A DNA stretch of 64,000 nt from Mya arenaria (lineage: Eukaryota > Mollusca > Bivalvia > Myida > Myidae), in NCBI RefSeq assembly GCF_026914265.1, contig NC_069135.1, forward strand, positions 36,560,337 to 36,624,336, given 5' to 3'. Positions 49,531 to 60,944 of this stretch are shown here, in pieces; within the stretch, counting starts at the first letter, position 1, and each line of letters opens with the position of its first letter. The notes beneath the pieces were generated by a model. It saw only the letters and a list, made by a program, of their open reading frames with translations, made no database searches and was not told the DNA's origin. Position numbers and translations under genes: made by a program.

Positions 49531-50486
49531 AATATCCCCCCGGATGATTGCCCCCCCCCGACATTAGCCCCTAGGACCATAGCCCTCTCGGAAGATAGCC
49601 CCCCCCCCCCCCGTATTAGTGAAAAAACGGACGATATCCCCCCCCCCCAATATTAAAATGCATATTATAACCAGTTTATTTAAGCAAATTTGCAAAACAA
49701 TGATTTTTATTATAAAATGAAACAACCCAAAGGCATAAATCAATGAAGAAAAGGATAAAACTACTTTAATTAATACTTCAGTCAAGAAATCTTTTTTTTT
49801 AAATCATTGAAATGTGCTAAGTGATTGTGCTAAGTGATCATGGACTATATGGGTTATATTTATCACATAAATATAATATGGTTTCCCTACAGGCTGTTGA
49901 ATGGAAAGGGTTAATGCTTCCAAGCATTGCATTGCGTGATAGATATATATCAGTATTTATATAAAAGTTAATCAACTACTGTTTTATTTGTTATTTCTTA
50001 TTGTATGATATTTTCAAACCTCAATGACTCGAAATTGTGAGGACTATTTTTACAAGTCAAAATCGAACTTGTAACACTAATTCCCACAACATTGGCCACC
50101 CTTCATTGTACCCTTCAACACTACAATTCTATTTGATGGTAATAGGGACATTTGCAAACAGTGTGGACCCAGATCAGGTGGCTCATACATGATCTGTCTT
50201 ATCAGTGTATTATTGCTTATTGTTCGCTGCACACTTGATTAACAAGTCTGTATAGAGAACTAGAAAAGGATCACTAGATGGCATTTTTTTATGTTTTATG
50301 AGTTTTATGAATATGCAAATTTAAAAGAGTGTATATATGTTAAGTCATTTATATATATGCAGGGGGGCTATTGTCTGGGGGGGGGGCTATTGTCTGGGAG
50401 GGCTATCATCCGGGGGGGATATGGTCCTAGGGGCTAATGTCTGGGGGGGGGGCAATCATCCGGGGGTGGGGGATATCATCCTACAC
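49531..50486. mobile_element. TIR element with extreme C/G-tract inverted arms
   Basis: The left arm reads GGATAATATCCCCCCGGATG, GACATTAGCCCCTAGGACCA and GATAGCCCC. The right arm is its reverse complement: GGTCCTAGGGGCTAATGTC, GGGCAATCATCCGGGGG and GATATCATCCTAC. Each arm is roughly 70-100 bp of short units with runs of 6-14 C or G. The 700-bp middle is AT-rich with no transposase. The terminus GTAGGATGATA occurs a third time at 50704-50714. It is a non-autonomous DNA element whose superfamily I cannot assign. C-run lengths may be unreliable in the assembly. Confidence 0.75.
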
Positions 50487-50700
50487 TCCCGTTTCTCAAT
50501 ACGGTTACCGTACGTTAATATGTCCTTAAATATTTTAATTTCACCAATCCAGAAAGGTTAAACAACAATTGAAATATTGAAAAGTGTTGTTAATGCAATT
50601 TCATCTTATGTATTAAAATGCCGATGCTAAACACCTTAAATACATTACTAATAAATATAACTTACGTCCGTTCTCTCTCCATATTTAATAGCACGAAATA
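50487..50700 (-). pseudogene. cdc25: Inverted cdc25 exon 1 and start of intron 1 (displaced from gene H)
   Basis: On the minus strand this is exon 1 of the cdc25 unit: CGTGCTATTAAAT, then ATGGAGAGAGAACGGAC (50682-50666), then donor GTAAGT and intron-1 sequence. It matches 28480-28690 base for base over long stretches. It lies between two oppositely oriented ends of the C-rich element (ATCATCCTACACTC at 50477-50490 and GAGTGTAGGATGAT at 50701-50714). About 95 bp of its intron part is repeated in forward orientation at 50733-50822, so this is an inverted duplication rather than a simple flip. It cannot serve gene H. Confidence 0.85.
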
Positions 50701-51075
50701 GAGTGTAGGATGATACCCCCCCCCCGGATTTCAATATTCAATTGTTGTTTAACCTTTCTGGATTGGTGAAATTAAAATATTTAAGGACATATTAACGTAC
50801 GGTAACCGTATTGAGAAACGGCCACTTGTCGTAATACGCCGTGATTTATGGTACTCAGCGTCTATTATGATCGGTTTAATCAAGCACCCGCGGCGTCTTA
50901 GATCATGGCGATGCGTAATCATTTTCTTTTATTATAGCATATTGCCCGGACTAGCTGTGACCATACCAGGCCATGTGACTGTAGACCGCTAATTGCGCTA
51001 ATTAAAGATGCGCTGTGTGATAATATGAGCTCGTGCCGGAGATTTATGGTATATTGCTATGTTTTGTCATTCCAG

Positions 51076-53915
51076 TACCAAAACTGAGACCAATAGTATC
51101 TGCAACAGCGGACCTTCAACTGTAAGTTTATGTGTTTTAATTTTAATTTTGATGAATATAATTTTACTGAGAAATGGAACAACTCATACGCTTTATTTAT
51201 TAACTTAAACTACATGTGTTTATCATAATGCAAGATGTTAAAAAAAAACTATTAATTGTCGTGTCAGACGAAACTGTATATGTTTGTATTATATCTAACA
51301 GAACATTATGCTATTGTGTTTTTTATAGATTAAAGTTTATTATTATTTATTGTGTGTTTTCAAAATACTAATTGTGCATGTACGTTGTTTCCGCGCAGAT
51401 ATCCGCCATGTTGAGACTGACGACCCCAAGCAAGCAGGAATTGAGCGACATCGGCGCCTTCATAACGCCGCCGGCAAAAGGAGGCAACTCAGCAGATATT
51501 GGTGCCCACTGGGCAGTCACCGACACCCCCTCCGCCACTTCCGGTCTTGACGGATCCTACACTGAGGTCAGTTATATCAAAATAATGGAAACTGATTATT
51601 ATTTAATTGCACATTCCTTAATAATCTGGAAATAAACTCTGAAGCATTAAACTCTTAAATTTAGATGAGAATATTATAACAATTTATTCAATCGAAAGGA
51701 GTAACCGAAGTCTTTTATTTATTGCTCTATTGGTTGATCGATGGATGAATGATAATATAAATGAGTGATGATTTAGTGATTTTTAAATAAAAACATTAAT
51801 TAAGGAATTATGTTATGACGGAATGAATGAATACTTCATCGAATGATTAATTCATCGAAACCAGTATATATATGTCGATAGTTTTATCGTTTTGTTATTA
51901 TATTTATGTTATTTCATTTCCTAACTGTGACTCTTTGAACGATCAGGTATGCCGGAAGCCATTGGGCCGTTTCCTGTCGTTCGATGTGAAGAGAAGCCTA
52001 TTCTCCAGCAAGCGTCTTGCTGATGAGCCAGAGGATACTCCACCAACCAAGCGCCTGAGGGAGGCAGAGGTAGCCATTAGCAGCATTACTCTAAACGTAT
52101 GTTTTGATTTGTTTGTTCAACATTTTTTAGAGTATCAGAAAAGCAAACAAATAACGACATCAAAAATAAAAAAAAACAATAATAACAATACATTAATAGC
52201 TATTTCAGCTATGTAATATGACCATTTCTTGCTGTTTTAATTGAAGTAGAATAGTATTATAATTATAAATGATATTCTGCTATTACTTAAAATGTACCGG
52301 ACTACAATCTTACATGTAAATTGATTGGTTGATTTGTCTTGCTAATAGCGACATGTTTCTTCTGCAGGATATGGATACCTCTAGCAGTTACGGAGAAGAG
52401 GTCAAGTCGGTGGTAAACACGCTTTCCATGGACCCTGAAGTGGTTGCGGACGGCTCCCGGCTCTACACTATCCCAACCGTCCCCGGAAAACACAATGACC
52501 TCAAAGCCATCTCACCTGATACGGTAGGTTCATATGAAGACGGTTACCTATTTAGTCATTGAAGTGACGTTATTGTACTCATCATGTAAACTATTCACTC
52601 ATAAACTGGTGAGTGTCCACTGAAAACCACATTAACTAATCGCAATGTTCTTATGTGGGCAAACTTTTGGTACATTAAACTGTCTTTTCAGGAGATTTGG
52701 CACGTGAATTCATTCTTATAAAAAATGTTCATTTAAATATATTATATATATTCGATGCTATACTTTTAAAGTTGTGAGTGAAATTTGTTAAAACAACGCA
52801 AATACAAGACATAAAGAATGCCCGCATGATTGTGTCCGAAATTTTGAGTGGTCCTGTCACTTGTGTTAATATGTTGATGAATTTGATATTTTAAGTGAGA
52901 AATCGTCATGTTATGCTTGACGTTATGTTCTCTCATATTCCAGATGGACGCGGTGCTACGTGGGTGCTATGACGACAAGGTCGGGCGCGTGACAGTAATC
53001 GACTGCCGCTACCCGTACGAGTTCGAAGGCGGCCACATCCGGGGAGCTGTGAATCTTTTTACGCGAGACATGGTGCGAGACTTTCTCCTCGCGCACGTGG
53101 TCGATGATGCTTCATCCGGTCGACACGTGCTTGTCTTCCACTGCGAGTTCTCGTACGAGAGGGGACCGAAGATGTAAGTGTCCCAATGATATAATGTTTT
53201 CTAGTAAATCATGAAGCCTTTTTCATGAGATATTAGTTTAATTACATTCGGCAATTCTAAAAGTGAGAAGGAAACTTTGAAAAGTGCTTGAAAACAACTG
53301 CGTTATATAAAGCGATTTTATTGTAATGAAAAGTTTTTGTTTTATTTCAAATTGTAAAACATATGTTCTATCATGTTCAGGTACCGTCACTTACGAAGCG
53401 AGGACCGGAGCCTCCACACGGACGTCTATCCACGCCTAGCCTTCCCGGAAGTGTACTTGCTAGAGGGCGGATACAAGGCTTTCTTCAACAAACATATGGT
53501 ATGTACAAAAGTAAAGTAGGTTTTTTAGGTAAAAAATATATCAAATTAGTTCAGAGATATGTTTTCAATTTTCAGCACCATGTTTTCAGATAGAATTATT
53601 GAGCGAATTAATTATGTTCATTTTTGAGCCTAGCAAAAATATACTTGGCTAAACAACTCAAGAGAATACAGCAACAAATAAAATAAAATGGTGTACCGTG
53701 TTAAATCGTCTGAGTATCATGTTTATTGTTTATACCCGGGAAAACGCGTAATACATTGTTATTGTTGTTTTTTTCAGATCCAATGCGAGCCCCAGGAATA
53801 CAAGCCGATGTTGCACAAGGACCACGTGACTGACCTTCGTCACTTCCGGGCCAAGTCCAAGTCCTGGACAGCGGGGGAACGCGCAAACCGACTTCGCTCC
53901 AGCTTGCGCTTTTAG
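51076..53915 (+). CDS. cdc25: Cdc25 phosphatase copy H, lacking exon 1 and with an altered active-site loop
   Basis: Exons 2-8 are 51076-51121, 51399-51566, 51947-52096, 52368-52523, 52944-53173, 53381-53498 and 53778-53915, all with sound junctions and phases. No forward exon 1 exists upstream, since it is inverted at 50666-50682. Translation would need the exon-3 ATG at 51408 (MLRLTTPSKQELSDIG), giving about 322 residues, or a new first exon. The catalytic domain is complete, but the loop reads HCEFSYERGPKM where all other copies have HCEFSSER. The Cys and Arg of HCX5R remain. Other private changes include LSMDPEVV and GKHNDLKA in exon 5. It may be a degenerating or transcriptionally altered copy. 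An AATAAA at 54439-54444 follows the stop. Confidence 0.85.
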
Positions 53916-55015
53916 AACGCCATTGTGCTTTCGTCAAAGTTGTCGCGCACGCGCAAGATACGGTGATATAGAAGACCCTATGTTTTATATTTGACTGGAA
54001 TAAGTGCTGCAGGGCAGTGCTAAGACTCTTAAATGTATAGCAACATCTAAAGCATATCTGTGATAGAAGATTTGCATTTGTTATTGTGTGTGGTTCCAAT
54101 GTGTATTCTCCTCATTTCTTATTGAGTCTTTCTTGTCTTTTCTTTCGTTCTAGACTTTGGTTGTCTTGCATATATCTCTTTCATATGAACTTTTGATTGT
54201 ATTCATTGATTTCTAATTTTCCGTGAAAAGCATTTTTAAATAACAGGCAAACTTTGACACAATAACTGAAATCAACTAACAATATTTACATAATTAATAT
54301 ACATTTCAAAAACTGGTTTTAACAAAATTGTGGTGAAAAAATATTTTTATACTATTGCTTTATGTATAATTGTTATTGTTATTAATGAGCGCCAGTCGTT
54401 CAAACATGTGCTACATATATGTTTATATATATGATATGAATAAATTTATATTTGAATGATGATGTTGAGTCATTTTTAATATAACAATATAACACAAGTT
54501 TCTTAATGGGATTTTAATCATGTTTCAAAGTATGGTAACCATTTGTATACATTATGGTTTATCAATTAATTATGTAAAATTGTGACGTCATTACAAAAAT
54601 GGAAACCAAACATTTGAAGCAAACCGACATTCCGTTCAGAAATCGACAAGAAGATTGATTAATGAGTACGAGAGATGTCGTGCTGCAAAAACATTTGGAC
54701 AAATGTCTTTAAAGTTTATGCATTTCTCTTTGTATGAATTTCGAACACCATCCTTGAGCGTACTTGCTCTAATCATTTCATTTGACAATCTGTTAAAGGG
54801 ATATAATATTGATAGAAAATAACCATGTTTAAGATTACAAAAATAGAGTCTAAAAGGTGGTTTGGAATTGAATATTCTGTAGCATCAACATCAAAGAATG
54901 CATTAAACAACGAGCAAAATAACAATTTTTGCCGCCTTACCGGAAGTGTAATGGTGATTTACCATTGTATTGCAATTATGTAAAAGATCAGTTATGTGTG
55001 AATAGCAAAATACTG
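53916..55015. other. 3' flank of copy H
   Basis: Non-coding unit flank homologous to 39276-40400, with the candidate poly(A) signal at 54439. No gene. Minus-strand open frames here are antisense to exon 8 and not credible. Confidence 0.6.
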
Positions 55016-55041
55016 AAATATAAAAATAACAGTTCAATGTA

Positions 55042-57982
55042 GGAGGGAGGGGGTGACCTTACTTTTATCATAAATTATCGATATTTCTCTCATTTGAGCG
55101 ATTTTGAAATACTACTCCCTACAGAATTTTCTGACCACTCGGCAATTAAAGTATGTTTGCAGGGTATTTGTTTTCAAACGGAAGCTAAATCACGTGATCT
55201 ATCGGATATCCCCAGTATACACATCGCGTGGGAGGACGATAAGCGTGATTCATTCATAAATTTACTACAGTCGCACAGTAACGGATTAGTCTCATTGTGT
55301 GACAATATCGACAATACAAACATTGATGACTCAGTTAATTCATTTACTGAAATACTGCTAAATTGTGCAAAAAACACTATGGGTAAAAACCGAAATACGG
55401 TTAATGATTGTAATACTGCTACTACTGCTACTAATAATAATAATAATAATAAGAATATAGCAAACAAAAAGAAATGGTTTAACTCAGAGTGTTACAATGC
55501 TAGAAAAGCATTTAAGGAGGCTCGAAATAGATTCGTAAAAAATAAACACAATATCCAGTTACGTCAGGAATACTTTAATGTTAAAAAAACATATAATAGG
55601 ATTAAACGAAAAGAAAAGAAACTCTTCCTTAAAAATGAGGGTGTTAGAATTGCTAAGCTGGCAAAAACAAAACCAAAACAGTTTTGGAAAAATATCAAAA
55701 ACCAGTACAAGAAAAATATACCCAGCTCTGAAGGTTTATCTATTGATGATTTGTATGATCATTTTAATAACCTTTTTGGTGCTACAAATAATGAACAAGA
55801 TTTTAATGTGCCCTTTTTGGCGGATGAATCGCTGGATGGGATTATCTCGGAATCGGAACTCAAGAATGCTATATTTTCTCAAAAAAGCGGGAAAAGTCCC
55901 GGCAATGATATGTTAATTGCGGAAATTTTTAAGAATTCATTTGAAATTACTTCCCCATATTTGCTCAAATTGTATAACAGAATGTTTAATAGCGCAGAAT
56001 ACCCGCAGTCATGGGGAGAAGGTATAATAACACCAATATTTAAAGGTGGTAACGCTAGTGAATCTAAAAATTATAGAGGCATTACGTTAAGCAATATATT
56101 AAGTAAGGTGTATTCTCAGATATTATTAAATAGGCTGAATAAATGGGCAATTAACAATGAAAAAATAAGCGATTCACAATTTGGTTTCCAGAAAGGAAAA
56201 TCGACTATTGATTGTATATTCGTGTTATTCTCTATCATTGCTAAAACCCTTAATGGTGGTAAAAAACTGTATTGCATTTTTGTTGATTATGAAAAGGCAT
56301 ATGACAAAATCGATAGAATTAAGCTTTGGACAAAGCTCATACAAGAAAATGTAAGCTCTAAAATAGTACTTTCGCTTCAGGCGATGTATTCTGCGGTCAA
56401 ATGTTGTGTTAGATACAAACAGTCAAGATCAGACTGGTTCGAATCTGGCACTGGCCTGAAGCAAGGCTGCCCGAGTTCAAGTTTATTATTTTTATTCTTC
56501 GTGAATGACGTCACGTCTTATATTAACAGTAACCAAGAAGGAATATTTACTATAAACGACATAAAGGTATTTCTCCTAATGTTTGCGGATGACGCAGCTT
56601 TATTTTCACATAACCCAAACTCTCTACAATGCATGTTAAATGATCTCCAAGATTATTGTAACACCTGGGGGTTAAAAATTAATGCTAAAAAAACGAAAGC
56701 TATGATTTTTGAAAAAGGCCGTCACACAGCCTACCAATTTTATCTCTACGACGCCGAGATAGAAATGGTTACTTCCTTTAAATATCTTGGGACGCATCTA
56801 TATAAGAACAATAACTGGAACAGAACACAAAAGCGATTAGCACAGCACGCCTCATATTCTATGCATAATTTGTTTATTGTATTCAGCCAACTGCACCTAC
56901 CTATAAAAGAAAAAAATAAATTATTTGATAGTCTAGTGACACCAGTTCTTAACTATTCGGCAGAAGTATGGGGTTTTCACGATGCCAAAGATGTTGAAAT
57001 GATACATACTAAATTTTGCAGAAAATTATTATGTGTTAAACGATCAACAAATTTAGAATGTTTGTATGGTGAATTAGGAAGGGTCCCAATGAAAATTAAT
57101 AGAACGATTATAATGATCAGATACTGGATAAAAATTCTTAACTCCCCGAATAATAGCCTGATCAAAATAGTATATAATATGCTACGTGATGACATTAGCA
57201 ATGATACTACGTATAACGGTAATAATTGGGCTTATCATATACAAACCTTATTGAATCGCCTTGGGATGGCTAACATTTGGCTTAATCAAGATACGTTATC
57301 TATTGATATAATACCTATAAGGATAAGAATAATCGACAATTATAAACAGACATGGTATGGACAAATAAACAACCTACCTAAACTTTGCTCATATTCATTA
57401 ATTAAACACGAGTTTGAGCAGGAAACGTACCTTAGTGATATCACTGAAAATAAATTTAGAATTGCATTAACCAAACTAAGAACTTCATCTCACGATCTAC
57501 AAATAGAAATAGGCAGATATACTAATACTCGTCGGCACGAAAGATTATGTAATAATTGTAACATGAGAACTATTGAGGATGAATACCATTTCCTTCTAGT
57601 TTGCCCTAAACACAGAGAACTGCGAAAAAAGTATTTAAGCAATTTTTACTGCAGATGGCCAACATTAACAAAATTCGAAAACCTTATGACAACTAAATCG
57701 CCAAAATTACTCCTAAAGTTATCAAAGTTTGTTTATTTTTCATTTTGCAATAGAGGTGGAAATTAAATGTTCACTCTTCTTCTATGTAAAAGTTTGTGTT
57801 CTTGTGTACTTGTACCACTGTATTTCATTGTATGTTATCTTTTGTATGGCTATGATGTTGCCACAACATTAATGCTAATAAAACTTATGTATGTTAATGT
57901 ACTTACCCTCGCCGACGGGTTATACCCATTCGGCGAGCACGCAACGTTTTACAATAAATCACAGATACCTTCTATAATACAC
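55042..57982 (+). mobile_element. LINE inserted in the cdc25 intergenic flank, 5'-truncated in the endonuclease
   Basis: It interrupts flank that is continuous at 40390-40420. It is bounded by imperfect direct repeats of about 30 bp starting AAATATAAAAA (55016 and 57983), matching the uninserted AAATATAAAAATAATAATTC in the other units. It begins inside the C-terminal part of the AP endonuclease and runs through ORF2 and a 200-bp 3' UTR. The 3' end contains CCCTCGCCGACGGGTTATACC and a mirrored CATTCGGCGAG hairpin (57906-57941). Confidence 0.88.
55043..57766 (+). CDS. LINE ORF2: endonuclease end, reverse transcriptase and zinc knuckle
   Basis: The frame is open from just after a TAG at 55040-55042 to the stop at 57764-57766, so translation as a genuine protein would need the missing 5' part. 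Positions below count from a TTG at 55094. EFSDHSAI near residue 11 is the C-terminal SDH motif of AP-type endonucleases. Reverse-transcriptase motifs follow: NYRGITLSNILSK, FGFQKGKSTIDC, FVDYEKAYD near 396, GLKQGCPSSSLLFLFF near 454, the catalytic FADD near 497 and FKYLGTHL. CNNC...YHFLLVC near 818 is the same CX2CX9HX4C knuckle as in the LINE at 1-2243, and the C-terminal tail matches too, so the two are related. There is no internal stop. Confidence 0.92.
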   Translation, partial: EGGGDLTFIINYRYFSHLSDFEILLPTEFSDHSAIKVCLQGICFQTEAKSRDLSDIPSIHIAWEDDKRDSFINLLQSHSNGLVSLCDNIDNTNIDDSVNSFTEILLNCAKNTMGKNRNTVNDCNTATTATNNNNNNKNIANKKKWFNSECYNARKAFKEARNRFVKNKHNIQLRQEYFNVKKTYNRIKRKEKKLFLKNEGVRIAKLAKTKPKQFWKNIKNQYKKNIPSSEGLSIDDLYDHFNNLFGATNNEQDFNVPFLADESLDGIISESELKNAIFSQKSGKSPGNDMLIAEIFKNSFEITSPYLLKLYNRMFNSAEYPQSWGEGIITPIFKGGNASESKNYRGITLSNILSKVYSQILLNRLNKWAINNEKISDSQFGFQKGKSTIDCIFVLFSIIAKTLNGGKKLYCIFVDYEKAYDKIDRIKLWTKLIQENVSSKIVLSLQAMYSAVKCCVRYKQSRSDWFESGTGLKQGCPSSSLLFLFFVNDVTSYINSNQEGIFTINDIKVFLLMFADDAALFSHNPNSLQCMLNDLQDYCNTWGLKINAKKTKAMIFEKGRHTAYQFYLYDAEIEMVTSFKYLGTHLYKNNNWNRTQKRLAQHASYSMHNLFIVFSQLHLPIKEKNKLFDSLVTPVLNYSAEVWGFHDAKDVEMIHTKFCRKLLCVKRSTNLECLYGELGRVPMKINRTIIMIRYWIKILNSPNNSLIKIVYNMLRDDISNDTTYNGNNWAYHIQTLLNRLGMANIWLNQDTLSIDIIPIRIRIIDNYKQTWYGQINNLPKLCSYSLIKHEFEQETYLSDITENKFRIALTKLRTSSHDLQIEIGRYTNTRRHERLCNNCNMRTIEDEYHFLLVCPKHRELRKKYLSNFYCRWPTLTKFENLMTTKSPKLLLKLSKFVYFSFCNRGGN

Positions 57983-60944
57983 AAATATAAAAACATCAAT
58001 TCAACGGAGAAGTAAAATATTTTTTCATATAATAACATAATACTATTTTACTCTTGCCGTTGTCAAACCTACAGGATTCTTAATGGCTAACGTGTCTATC
58101 AATACGCGCGACATCTCACCAACTCAAAGGTGCGATCGTCTGTATTTATCGCAACTTTCAACTTGTTTATTTTAAATGTCCTTGATTACTGCATTTAGCT
58201 TTAATTAAGCATTAATTACATTTAAATAGTGTTATAATTTCCTCATCAAGAAACTAGACCGCTATTTGAACTCTTTGTATATTTAAAGATTGTTTGGAAC
58301 TTCCGTATTGTATAAAATCAAACATTATAATTACTTCACGTACAAACTGTAGATAACTTTACGTTGACAAATGTTCTTGCCAAGTGACTCCTGTTCGAGA
58401 ATTCACATTCCGTTTGGCATTTCAACGGTATCAACGTTTTTTCAAACTCTTATTTTGTTCAACTGTATCGTGTTTAAAGAACTGTTACTATTCTGGAATA
58501 CAGCAGCAACGGCTATGAGGTATGTGTTGTACCAATTCATACAATGTTAATGTATCTATACAAAGCACATGAAGATCTGTTGTATGTAATACAATATAAA
58601 AAGGGCGGAGTGACCGCAACGAGCGAGCACTTCTAAATCATTAAGATTTTATAAGAATGGTGCAAACTGACTAAGATCATAACCACATTTCAGCAGTCGA
58701 AAAACTTATTGATTTAAACATTTCCAGTCTAATTTATGTTGAAATACATACATTTTGTCAACATGTATCTAAAAACAAATGGAATAATATATATCATAAA
58801 TAAATGTGTGTATTCTATAAATCATACAAACAGTTCGGCTAAATAGAAATGTTATCACCATAGAAGATGTCTCCTCTTTGTAAGATATGATATGAAATTT
58901 GAACTTAAATTCTGGGTAAAACCATTATGATAACAATTAAGTGACACCTTATGGACTACATATATTCAGGAAATATGATAACTTCCCTTGTTAATATTGA
59001 CACTTACAAACTATCGTCGACTGAGTACAAATGCACGGAAGCTGATAAGATCGCAAGGTTATATATGGTCCACTAATATGGCCCTTGTAAATGTAATCGA
59101 AGGTAATCATCCCATTTGTGGTAGGAGTATATTCATTAATTGAGTCATGTGAAAGCGACTACGCATGCAATTATAATTAATGTCCATTGTCTATATTTTC
59201 CGGGCCCTAGGCATTCGCAGGTTCTCGCTCCCTCCATCTCTATATTTATTGCAAATCTTTACCAAATTTCATACCGAGCTGTAAACACAAAATAAGTAAG
59301 ATTCTTTTCAACCTAAAAATATTGCTAAAATATATTTCATTTGATCATATTTTTTTTTACTTAAGATTGATATAGAGCTTTATTAACTTCATGTTGCTTT
59401 TCTGTAATAACAAGGGTCTGTGCTAAGCTTCGGCAACACAATTGCCTTCGTACTAAGCATGTTTAATGAAATAAATTGGAGAGTCGCAGACATTTAAAAA
59501 TATTTCAAACTATTTATATAAAATGTTGTATGCGTATACATAGGGGTGTACAATGTATCAGTATATTTTTTTTTTCAAAACTAATGTTATGCAGGCGTAA
59601 AATCAACTCATGTCTGTGAAGATTTGAAGATGCAATTCTTAACGGTTTTACATAAAACTAAATGCCACTAGGTTATTATCTAATAGGCAGTAATTATTTT
59701 TTATTCAGAACTGATAGAATGTTTGGGAATCTTAACGTCAGCATTTCTGTAAGTAGAAGGGTCTGTGATTCGTTTCGTCTACACAAGGCCCCTTCGTCCT
59801 ATAAATGTTTGATAGAAAATCATTGAGTAGTCTCTGACATTTTCAACGCATTTCAAACGACTTACTTTAACTTTTTTCCTATTTGTCATGGAATGTATGT
59901 TCAATATTTCTTCGGATTTATAGAGATAGACTCAAGATGTCATGTTTTTCAGAGCATGTATAAGAAAATCTTAGGAGCTATAAACTGTTGAAAAATCAGT
60001 GATTCATTGAACAAGGTAAAACCACAGTAAGTTGACAGATAAAGCTGACATATTGACAATACACGATAAAACGGAAGGTGAAATTATCACGTGGAATTTT
60101 ATGGCGCTTAATTGAGTCGTGTAAAAACAATCAGGAGCCACAATGCTACCTTAATGATAAGCAAATGGGTCAGTATGAAAACCTGCCAAAAATATGCAAA
60201 TTAACCGTTTATTGGGCCATAAATGACAACAAACTCTGGGCCAATAGGGGAGGGGCTATTTCTACCTGACGAATTGTTGTGTTGATTTATTAAATCATTT
60301 TAAATCCCCAAACTATCATCAGGACAGTAACATCATCTTTGTGACTTTGTAAGTAATATTTTTTTTTATTACAAAGTATTGATTCAGTAATATACCATAT
60401 TTGTAAACCACCACTTATTTTTATATATCTTTAGATTTGTATATAAAAGGCTCTGCATTTCCGCGAGAAAGATTTTCATAATTGGCGTTTTCGTAGCATC
60501 TTGAGTGTTTTAGCAGTTTGCTACTAAAGGCTTTTATAGCACCATACAGAAATTGATGGACAATGCTGAAGATCCCTTTAAGCCCACGCATTCGATTGCC
60601 TTAAGTTTATAAGCGTTCCATATACTTACGCTGTGAAAGCAGAGACCGCACTTATTTAAGGCAACAAAAACACGATTAGACTGAGAATAGCTTTGAGCAC
60701 ATTTACTCAAAACGTAAAGAAAAACATTACGTTGAACAACCTTACATCACTGTATGTAAAATTTGCAAATTATATCCAAAGTATCACATTATAAGCTTAG
60801 TGCAGTAACGTGGAATTTAGGTTGTAAAAATACATACTTACATGTTATCAGAGCCAGACAATTCGTGTCTGTCTGTGGATTGACTTCATATTACAAAACT
60901 GTTTCTATAGCAAAAACGCCCAGTGTTCATTCGTGCTTAAAAAT
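57983..60944. other. 5' flank of cdc25 copy J (repeat unit of the array)
   Basis: No gene. This is plus-orientation unit flank, with CACCAACTCAAAGGTGCGATCG (about 58108) and the candidate 5' UTR exon ending GGCTATGAG|GTATGT (edge 58519). It also has a stretch open for 63 codons at 60078-60269 that is also open at 42959-43150 but broken in copy F. It leads directly to exon 1 at 60945. Confidence 0.6.

Larger units (their letters stand above)
44194..51050 (+). repeat. Tandem duplication, copy 2
   Basis: This is the second copy of the 38972-44193 unit. It is 6857 bp long because of two private insertions: a LINE at 47610-48698 and a TIR element with an inverted cdc25 segment at about 49531-50742. 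With these and the copy 1 LINE removed, both copies are about 4550 bp. It ends at 51050, where the intron-1 block continues normally into gene H. The candidate 5' UTR exon edge is at 46156. Confidence 0.9.

Noticed and set aside
49564-50561. Glycine-rich frames in the C/G-tract element.
   Set aside because: They arise from G and C runs in the inverted arms, with no transposase-like motif.
53701-54099. 132-codon minus-strand frame.
   Set aside because: It is antisense to exon 8 of cdc25 copy H and its 3' flank, with no independent support.
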